A DNA stretch of 64,000 nucleotides, from assembly GCA_033964015.1 (NCBI GenBank), contig CM066920.1:8027912-8091911 (forward strand), in the 5' to 3' direction. A program made the position numbers and the translations under genes. Every line of letters starts with the position of its first letter. Position 1 is the stretch's first letter. The notes below the pieces were generated by a model. That model was not told where the DNA came from. It worked only from the letters and a program-made list of their open reading frames with translations, and made no database searches. This document shows positions 55,700 to 64,000 of the stretch, piece by piece. This DNA comes from Scolanthus callimorphus. Its lineage: Eukaryota; Cnidaria; Anthozoa; Actiniaria; Edwardsiidae.

Positions 55700-57434
55700 A
55701 GTGGCTTTCGAAGTAAGGAAAAAGACAGTTTGCATTCCAGGAATCGGGAAGAGTATTGCATGAAGTTTCTCTTGGGGGTTTCGTTTCTATGCAAAACTCT
55801 GGAATCATACTTAATAGAAAGTTCATTGAACAATGATCAAAGGGAAAAGAGAAAAAGGTCCGTAAAGCTAGAGGGAGAGTCAACTCAAGGAAAAAGAAAA
55901 GAAAAAGATTACAAATGAACACAGCTCTCTCCCAGAGCGACGAATACATTCTGCAACGGAACCGTCTCTGCCCTGTGAAATTGTGCAATTCTATGCACGC
56001 TATAAGAAACACGCTTGACTGGGAAAAGGAAATGTGATAATTATTTTCCTAACAAGATCCTATTGTGGATTCTGCTACCAAAAACAATGTTATATTTATA
56101 AACAAAAATGTCTTTTCTGATATAAAGTATTTTATCATATAAAATTCAATCAAGAATACTGTAATATATTATAGAGCAGAGAACACAAGCTCTTTCGCTC
56201 TCTTGAAGTGCTGGAATTCGGATTTATGACCACTAAAGCCACCGGCTCGCCGCTAGAGATACCGGAACAATAGACCAGCCTCGTTAAGTTTAATTGCTTT
56301 TCTTAAGGAATCAGAGACCTGTTGTTAAGCTACTTATTTCAGAGCTAAAATGAACAAAACAGAAAACCTCAACTGTTCCAAAAATGCAAGCAATGCAGTT
56401 TTCTTTATTCAGTTGAAGAAAGCTAGTCATTAGAGACAGCCGTTACTAATCTGCAAGCATGTGGCATTGAAGGTTTCAGGAGAAAGAATAGTGGGCAATC
56501 AAGAAGTGCTTATTAAGGGCTAGAACGGAAACCTAAACCAGGTTAAGTGACAGTGTAGTCTGTAGTGGAAGTCGAGGCTTCATTTCTCAAAAGCTCTTGA
56601 AAATGTTAACAATGTACAGTTCAACGACAGGAAGAGATACCTAAATCAATATTTATTCATAATTCAAATATCAATGAAGAATTTTATTTATGCAATAGTA
56701 TTTATACCAGACATATTTATAATATGATTTCAGGTTCAAAAGAAGAAATATTTCAAATTCTATTTATTGTAATTATTTTTGAAAAAAAGAAAGAATAAAA
56801 TTAGAATCTGACAGTAGAATGTATTATGTTCTTATGGTTAAATATACTAAGGGTTCCCAACTCTCCTACAAATTTAATAAAATTCCCTGGCGTTTCGCAG
56901 ACCTTAAAGTAAATTCCACTTTCAAAGTCTGGTGAAACATTTAGTGCAGGAAGGCATTTGGGAGTGGCATTTGACCGAAATTTCTCAGTTCATAATTCCG
57001 TGAACTTTGAAGCAACAGTCAAGCCGTGTTTTAGCAGCGTCCTTCGCTCGCACAACCAACACTTGCCTAGATGTTTGATCAACAGGGAACGTTTTGAAAA
57101 AATACAACAAATTAGTCGGTGCAGAGTTACAAAACTATGAAAACAGCAGTAAAATGAACTTAAATAAAATTCCCCACTTTTCGCTGATATTTTTCAGTGC
57201 TTTTCTACCGTCTTTGATTAATTACAAATTTCCCTTTAAATTTCCTCATCCATAACATCGTCTGATTTCCCTGACTCTTGTTTTCAAGGTGAGCGGAAAC
57301 CCTGAAATTGTTACAATAATAAATCTTGAGCTCGAGTTACGTAGGAGAAGACGGTACGACGGGCCGATGTTTTACACTTTTTTATTTTACGCGGAATAAT
57401 CAACAGAGCGTAGCTCCAAAGTACTTAACTCTAA
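55700..57434. other. Non-coding stretch
   Basis: Probable 3' UTR of member 4 at its start, then AT-rich DNA without recognisable genes. Confidence 0.35.
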
Positions 57435-57627
57435 GGCCTAGTACATACGCCGCTCTTATCATGAGCCGATCCAACCTGTTGCCGTGAAATACGCGAAAAG
57501 TGGGGCATTTAAATGGATTCTACAATAGCCTAGGTGACAGGTAGACCAGAGATGGACGAACAATATTGTTTTATCGAGATTTTGCAATTGGATCGGCTCA
57601 TGATAAGAGCGGCGTATGTACTAGGCC
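57435..57627. mobile_element. 193-bp MITE with TAA duplication
   Basis: GGCCTAGTACATACGCCGCT, then CTTATCATGAGCCGATCCAA is mirrored exactly at the right end. TAA flanks both sides, the three-base target of PIF/Harbinger transposases. Confidence 0.75.
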
Positions 57628-58446
57628 TAACGTACTAAAACGTGGAATAACTAATTTTTCTGAAGGACAAGCGTGGTCTTTCTGGCACGCGATGAATCCA
57701 CATGCCCATTCAGCTATTCTATTGTTCTACTAAGCGCAAAATGTTCTGCAATGCTCAGCAGATACTCGGCAGTTATCAAATCAGATGAAAGCGATGGCTA
57801 AAATATAGCACTAGTGAAGATTTTAATCATTTTACAAGATGGGAACCTTTTAACGAGTGTTCATTGAAAATGATTAAACATCACTGAATATGCATTTAAA
57901 AATATTTCTCGAGCTTCGTCGGGTTCTGAAAGATATGATACTTTAATACTTGATATCGCAAACGGCGAGCTTGTCATACCGACGTATATAAAACCTCGGA
58001 TAATTTTCTATTGGGGAGCACACGCCCGTCACTTGTATTTGAACTAAGTTCAAGATTACAGTATTTTGTTGTTTCAGCAAATAGTGATCGAAGTAGTGAT
58101 CGAAAACGCGTCATGACGGGTTTTTCGTCTGACGAATTTTCCGTCTGATATAAATTCAGACGATATCCCGCGAAAAATACGTCTCGTCCCGGTTTCACAT
58201 TAAGTTCCATGAAAAATCTGTCTCGTCCCGGTTTCACACTAAGACGAGTTTTCCGTCCGGACGAGTCTAGTGTGAATAGCTGTAATAGCCGTATTCCCAC
58301 TATAGACACTTTTCTAATGGTATCCCTACCCACCTTCCCTCCCCCCCCCAAAAAAAATACATTCATCCACCCCTTCTTGGTACTTTTTTGCCATACAATA
58401 TAAGTAGGGTCGATTAGGGTTATAATATGTATGATTCACGATATTA
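57628..58446. other. Non-coding stretch
   Basis: 58160-58290 holds ACGTCTCGTCCCGGTTTCAC-type repeats related to the MITE at 30917. The downstream end of the WDR55-like gene lies to the right. Confidence 0.4.
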
Positions 58447-61400
58447 TTACAAATCTGCAAAAAAGTCATCCCCTTCCCCCGCATCAGCAGCCTCTTGTTT
58501 CTTTGTTCCTGGTGCTATAGTGGTGTCTTTTAAATGTTCAATGTCCCAGAACTTTACAGTTTGATCATGCGAGCAGCTCGCTAGCAGATTACCATCACGC
58601 GATAAGCGAAGTCTTTCGATAGGAAAATCAGCGTGTTCCCCTACAGGGCCAATAAGGCGATTGGGTAAAATATGCACCGCTCTGAAAATTGGAATAAAAA
58701 GAAAACGCATCACTTTGGAAGAAGCCCGTGTCTGGGCGCCCGAATTCTCAGGGTTGACTTGTATACTAGGAAGCGCAAGTCAAAGTTAAAAGAGTATCAT
58801 GCGAGCCAGCTCTCAAGTGTTTTATTTTTTTGGATGTGATTTTTTGGGGCGCGGGATTCCCGCTCCCCCAAAAAGAACATCAAATCCGGAAAAAACCCTG
58901 GAGAGCCGGCTCGTAGGCGGGAATAAATCTTCCCCAGGCGTAGAGGGAGGGTGTCTAGTAAACTATTACATAGCTTCGTTCTATTTCCACACGGAATTAA
59001 TGCATAAATCCATCCATGCACACGCATGGGATGCGTTCGGAAAGGGATGGATTTCTGCAGAAATTCCGTGTGGAAATAGAACAAGGCTATGTAATAGTTC
59101 ACTATACACCCTCCCTCTACGCCCGAGGAAGATTCATTAAACAAGTAACGTAACTAGGGTGCTGCAGAAGTTCCCTCTCCGTCTTCCCAGAATTATCATT
59201 CGTGCCATATTTAACCTATTTGGCTGTTTCACCAGTGCTTGATAATGAAGTTTATGTTACGTGTATATCGTGTTTTATATGTTTAATGAGATTTTATCAA
59301 GGAAGATGTTTATTAACGTGCTTGTTTGTCAGTATTTTAAGCCATGCTCTAATCTATCACTTCACTGATAACGTGATTCGATGCTGTATTTATGAGAGTG
59401 CCGTAAGTACAATGGAATGTAACAAGTTGAATAGACCACGTTACATGCATGCCGTGAGGTACAGAAACATTTTGTAATCTTGTTCACAACGACTTGATAG
59501 ATATTATCAGAAGATAATCGGTCCTTAATAAGATGATTGACGTCCGGTATATGCCCCATAGGAGGTTTGGTGCAAATGAGGAGCGATTTGATGCAACAAA
59601 TGGAAAAAAGAGTGCATGAAAAAAACACGAGTGCTTAGTGCGCATGGTGGCAAAACCAAATGTCATAGTTATATCACTCAAAAAATAAAATCTACGCTTA
59701 AATCAGCAGAAGAGGTGCAGTTAAACCAGTTAAATAATCAAGCTAATATTTCATTTAAGTTCATCGCTGTCTAGTGTGGAAACCATATAAACGCCAGTTT
59801 ACAAAGAGCAACTTTGCGAGAAGGAAAAATGCTTTCCGACTGATGCAAGAAATGTAACGTGTAGATTAATTCAATGCGTCGCGTCGCTCACAAAGACGTA
59901 TAGACTGAAGCTACTTCGTCATTCAGCGACGATTACACTCCGGATTTGCAAGAATTTGTAAAACAGGTGGCGTTGATACTTCACTATCAAAGAAACCTTA
60001 AAAGTAGGATAGTTATTACTACAGAGCGGATTTCAGATGAGTGTCGAAAACTAAACGCAAAGTAAATATACTTAGCCAAACTCAAAACAAATTAATGAAC
60101 AACTCACTGATATCCTCATCTGAGGAGGTAAGCACGATTCACGCGGTTTGGTCATGACCCAGAGAAAAAATAGAGTCCTTGTGTGTTTGGTTTTACTTAG
60201 CATTCTAATTGGCTGGCTAAACATCCAAGAATCGCATCTAAAGATCCAAGAACCCTACCAAAAGGAACTTGTAGAATCCGCAAATCTGGTTTACGTTTGA
60301 CAGACTTCATCTGAAATCCACTTTATATAGAAGAAAAAACTACACATAAAAGCGCTTTTGCACATACCTGATAATGCCATCAATTGACCCGGTACACACC
60401 ACGCTGTTGCTAATGGCAACGCACGCGTCCACGGACTGCGGATGTCCTGGAAAGCGGTCACTCAGATCGCCCCAGTCCCCCCAGCTGTAGATATTTAGTG
60501 TTCCCTCTCCTGTTCCACACACAACCTTTCTACCATCCTACGGCCAACAAAAATATGTTTACTTGTAGGTAAGAGATAAGTGCAGTTTATGACGATATGT
60601 TATGGTCCCCATCATAATTAACAATGGGGAACTTAGGGGGCTTTTGTACGGGGGACCTGTGCTGCCCTTTTGTTTCTCTCGAGTCTCTAATCGCGATCCC
60701 AAAACCTTCGATTCATTGGCCAGCGGCGTGACAAGGTAAAAGCTTTGGGCAAATTACTTAAAGGGTACTCTTACAAAACCACACAACGTTTCCGAAATTA
60801 GTTTAAAAATAGTTTGAAATTTGTATGGCACGCAAGGGTGCATGTAATATCACATGTACACAACAGACGAGAGATTTCAAGTTCGAAAAATGCCGCCGGC
60901 AAAAAGGTAGACTTTCCTTCACGCTATCCGGAAATGAAAGTCTACATTTTTGCCGGAAAAAAAACATCAACCTTATCTCCCAAAATATGGATCACTATTG
61001 GAACTACGCTCGAGTTTGTTCAATTTTACTGCCACTTAGGTTCTAATTTAATCATTATTGTTAAAATTTACCCACACAAATATGTGTAGCGAAGCAAAAA
61101 CTAGTCTTCAGTTTGTATTAAGTATTGTGCGTGACTAAATTAACGAGCAATAATGTCGCTTAAACACCGTTGCATGACTTCTTTATATTGTTCCTCAATC
61201 GTCTGTACATGCATGTCATTAGGGTGTGACCACACCCATACAACTCTTGTGTCCTACCAAGCATGAGTTATCGCATGTGTGTGAGTCTCTCTCCTCCGTT
61301 AAGATTCGCAGTTTAATACTATTTTTAACAGCAGGAAAAAGGAGCGTAAAAGCAACACTTTCCATCGGTGGTTTCATCCTCGGATAATCGCGTTTTTTTT

Positions 61401-63247
61401 TTTAGAAACTATTAGATTTCCAAGGATGTTCAGGGATTCGAGAAGAAAGACACGTTTCTATTTATTTCCGATTTGATCAATCGAATATCGTTGTGAAACA
61501 ACGTGCCGCGACACTCGCTTTCCGTTGAGACTCGCGGTTGAGTACTATTTTTATCAGCCAGGAAAAGGAGTAAAAGAAAGCACCATTTTTCGTTGGCAAA
61601 TTCATCGTCGGAAAATCGCGATTTTATTTTTAGTAACAATTGGGATTCCAAAGGCGTTGGTGGATTCGAGAAGAGAGGATTCGTTCTCTTTCCAATTTGG
61701 TCAATTATATATCGTTGTGAAAAATAAAAACGTGCAGAGAGACTCGCTCGTCTGTTATTTTTATCAGCAAGGAAAAAGAGTAAAAAAAGCACCATTTCCT
61801 ATTGGGGGATTCATCCTCGGAAAATCGCGGGTTTTTCGATATTTTTTCAGAAACTGTTGGGTTTCCAAGGTCAAGGATGTTGGATTCGTTCCTCTTTCTT
61901 ATGACCTGATAAATCGAATATAGTTGTGAAAAGAACGTGCAGCGACACTCGCTTTTCCGTTGAGATTTGCCATTTTCCATTGGCGGACTCATTCTCGGAA
62001 AACCGACTCGAGTTTTCTTTGCGGGTTTCCAAAAATGTTGGCGGATTTGTGAAGACAGGACAGTATTCAATGCAAATGCCCACCAAGCAGACTACTGTAC
62101 TAACCTTTAATAAAGCCAATGACAGTAGCTCTGTCTCAATGTTGTCTGACCTGTCTTCTAATTTTTGACGTCGCACATTAAAAACTGAGAGGGAACCATC
62201 ACCACTGAAAATGAAAGGGGAGAAAACCTTGATTTGAAAAAAGCCTGCAACAAGCTATTTAATTTAAACCAAGCCAGCAGTTGAACATTTTTTATTTAAC
62301 AACGTTTGTGCAATACTCGCTAGGGTATTTTGTCTGGATATATATTGTTAGTATATACCAAATCAGTGAATAGTCATTTTTGTGCACTCTGATTGGTTCC
62401 TCGGTATATATCCACCACTAAATATTCACCTACCCTTTGGGGGATAGTGGTTAACTATAGTACAATGTAAAACACAGTGTTTAGGAGTTAGGCATTTTGA
62501 CTGTGTTTTAGCATCATATTCAGGGCAGAAAATTACCAGGAGTACATTCTCATAGTTTTATTACAAAAGAAAGAACTTGAAATAACTTGCTGTATTGACA
62601 TAGAGAATGTACACTTGTACCTTCAAATACCATTTTCTCCAGTACAATTTCTTTGGGACTTTTAGTATGTTGCTCCAAATGATTCTATTGTACTAAAAGC
62701 ATCTACTCTTGCAATTAGTTCTAGGTTCAACCTGTTCTGGTTGTAGATTGACTAGACTACAGGGCAGTTATGGACGAGACATCTGGCTTTACAAACCTAC
62801 TAAAATACCCTAGAGCAGATTTCATATGACTGTGAAAAGTGCCACAACGAAGGTATGCCGCGCCGTGACCATACAGCAACTATGCGATTTCATTCGGTAT
62901 CTACAGCAGGTTCTGTACTGCCACCGCGACAGTACTGCGCCGTGTCAAGGCACCTTTCACAGTCATACGAAATCTGTTCTAATGGCTCATCAACACAAAA
63001 CACTGCTTCCAATAACAAACTCCAGCTCCTGGCCATCTTGTGGCAGAGGCATTTGTACCAAAAACGAAGTGGCAAAAAGAAGCTCACTAAAAACACAAAA
63101 TCCATTTATGAGCACCATACATAGTTATAGGACACTGTACCTTGTAGCGAGCAGAAGTCGGCCATCACTATCACATTCCATGTCAGAAATAAAGTCTTCA
63201 TTTTCCTTCATTTCCATGATGCATTTGGCAGATCTTGTATCCCACAC
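58447..63247 (-). CDS. WDR55: WD-repeat protein 55 (WDR55-like), last four exons
   Basis: Four - strand exons join in one frame: 63141-63247, 62105-62204, 60368-60537 and 58447-58681 (stop). Together they give 612 nt, 203 residues plus stop. Every junction has AG acceptors and GT donors, and split codons at the first and third introns are completed correctly. The protein shows WD-blade signatures: VWDTR opening the first exon, GDGSLSVFNVR, GEGTLNIYSW, SIDGIIRAVHILPN and SHDQTVKFWDI. It ends in an acidic DDFFADL tail like that of WDR55/Jip5 proteins, nucleolar beta-propellers needed for rRNA maturation and cell-cycle progression. About 380 residues are usual, so roughly the N-terminal half lies beyond the right edge. 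The introns hold inverted repeats and a tandem array. No clear poly(A) signal is seen downstream. The identification rests on remembered family features. Confidence 0.88.
58803..59140. repeat. Two adjacent fold-back repeats in a WDR55 intron
   Basis: At 58803-58915, AGCCAGCTCTCAAGTGTTTT and its mirror enclose a GATTTTTTGGGGCGCGGGAT palindrome. At 58916-59140, arms of about 95 bp (GGCGTAGAGGGAGGGTGT, TATTTCCACACGGAATT) face each other around CATGGGATGCG. Confidence 0.7.
59141..60367. other. WDR55 intron, remainder
   Basis: No exon or repeat recognised. Frames at 59202-59681 lack any domain. Confidence 0.4.
61285..62055. repeat. ~215-bp tandem array in a WDR55 intron
   Basis: Three full units and a truncated fourth, each with GTTGAGACTCGCGGTTGAGT-like, TACTATTTTTATCAGC, CATCCTCGGAAAATCGCG and GGATTCGAGAAGA-like segments. 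The array stops about 50 bp from the exon at 62105. The long frames on both strands here are products of the repeat. Confidence 0.8.
62813..62979. mobile_element. 167-bp fold-back MITE in a WDR55 intron, TA-flanked
   Basis: GAGCAGATTTCATATGACTG, then TGAAAAGTGCC at the left is mirrored at the right with few changes. TA lies on both sides. Confidence 0.65.
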
Positions 63248-63497
63248 CTAAGAGAATAGAGTTGTTATATAGAGAGCAGGTGAATCCCAGGTGGAATTCA
63301 TGGAAATGAATTTTGAAAAACGTTTTATAAAAAGAATGACAATTTTAATGCTTGAAGCATTTACATGACATGTTTGGTGGCACAACAGCCTCCTATACAG
63401 CCGTTTGCTGGGCACTCGTTTCACTTTCTCCCCACAAACAAGTGACATGCAGTTTTTCACGGGTCACGGGTGAGAGCGGTCACGTTTCTTTACCAGC

Positions 63498-64000
63498 ATG
63501 TCGAAATCGAGAAAAAACAAACCTCCACCGTCCCCAATATCCCCAGAAACACTACCAATGGGAGAGGATATTGCCAAAGTAGTTAGTAATCTTTTCGAGG
63601 AGCATTTAGCGGGACTCAAGAAGCATTTCTCCGAAGAAATTGAACGACAAACAACCTATCTCACTGTCTCCATTAATTCATTACAAGACACCGTAACTGG
63701 CCTTAAGCAGAGCCTAGAATTCAGTCAGGCCGAGATTTCTGAGCTTAAAGATCAAGTTGCAACTCAGCAAGCTGACCTTGAGAGCAAAACGACTGAATTG
63801 TCTAATTTAGAGACTACAATTGCCAACCTCAGTAAGAGGCTTACATACCAAGAGAATCAGAGCCGCCGTTGTAACCTTCGCGTGAATGGTCTCGAGGAAT
63901 CCTCGACTGGCAAGGAAAGTTGGGATGCAGTTGAACAGAAGCTAAAGCGCACCTTAGTACGGGCACTCAATCTCACAAGAGAGCCGGAGATTGAGAGGGC
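63498..64000 (+). CDS. L1-like LINE ORF1 protein, 5' part
   Basis: An open frame from ATG at 63498 runs off the window: 167 codons without a stop. It begins with a Lys/Pro/Ser-rich head, followed by a long heptad-like coiled coil of Glu, Lys, Gln and Leu (about residues 25-120). Next comes a stretch with ENQSRRCNLRVNGLEE, the sequence that opens the RNA-binding domain of L1-type ORF1 proteins. ORF1p binds element RNA as a trimeric nucleic-acid chaperone during retrotransposition. The frame is intact so far, implying a young copy. It runs antisense to the WDR55-like gene and probably lies in one of its upstream introns. Confidence 0.8.
   Translation, partial: MSKSRKNKPPPSPISPETLPMGEDIAKVVSNLFEEHLAGLKKHFSEEIERQTTYLTVSINSLQDTVTGLKQSLEFSQAEISELKDQVATQQADLESKTTELSNLETTIANLSKRLTYQENQSRRCNLRVNGLEESSTGKESWDAVEQKLKRTLVRALNLTREPEIER

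Noticed and set aside
61430..62176. Several 80-132 codon frames on both strands
   Set aside because: Generated by the ~215-bp tandem repeat; the only real coding part here is the WDR55 exon at 62105-62204.
62826..63251. 141-codon + strand frame
   Set aside because: Runs through a fold-back MITE and antisense to a WDR55 exon.

Overview
The window is animal nuclear DNA. It is AT-rich, its genes are split by GT-AG introns, and it is dense in short inverted-repeat transposons. It carries part of a conserved animal-type WD-repeat gene, LINE fragments and a set of small secreted cysteine-rich peptides. The character suggests an invertebrate, most likely a cnidarian such as a coral or sea anemone. 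That placement is inference and nothing in the sequence proves it. Coding density is very low: five genes can be supported in 64 kb, plus LINE remnants.

The most interesting content lies on the + strand between about 28 and 56 kb. Four small genes (CDS at 28391, 31733, 47669 and 55414) encode 79-94 residue precursors. Each has a signal peptide, a 36-41 residue cysteine framework and a basic tail. The frameworks follow one mirrored plan: C-x3-C-x6-C, a centre, then C-x6-C-x3-C. Centres are 12, 12, 15 and 14 residues. Three of the four hide an extra cysteine pair in the centre. Each coding exon opens at, or two bases before, its ATG, directly after a splice acceptor. The 5' leader must therefore sit on upstream non-coding exons. 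A good candidate for the last gene is the TATA promoter at 54495 and leader exon ending at 54701. Similar promoter/leader pairs occur at 40960-41063 and 11054-11121, and internal leader-exon candidates at 25748-25816 and near 27344. I do not recognise the peptides as a described family and read them as a tandem paralogue cluster.

At the right end, on the - strand, are the last four exons of a WDR55-like WD-repeat gene (nucleolar, rRNA processing), with a clean reading frame across all splice junctions. Its start lies beyond the window. An L1-like LINE ORF1 enters on the + strand at 63498, presumably inside an upstream WDR55 intron.

The rest is repeats. From left to right: a 1.1-kb inverted-repeat element (2.0-3.2 kb); a hammerhead-ribozyme-like motif typical of Penelope-like elements (3.5 kb) and a decayed second one (15.4 kb); three copies of a TTAA-flanked MITE (4.5, 6.7, 17.0 kb) and other TTAA-flanked elements, including a 682-bp near-palindrome at 17.5-18.2 kb; short and long members of a family sharing ends (7.7, 16.2, 34.6-36.3 and 36.5-37.8 kb). 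The long members carry a ~125-bp tandem repeat with paired CRE-type octamers and are themselves interrupted by other inverted-repeat elements. A LINE reverse-transcriptase fragment (48.3 kb), a LINE C-terminal zinc-knuckle fragment (49.8 kb) and several tandem duplications complete the list. Large stretches of 5-6, 9.6-16, 19-26, 38.8-44.5 and 55.7-57.4 kb show no supportable gene.
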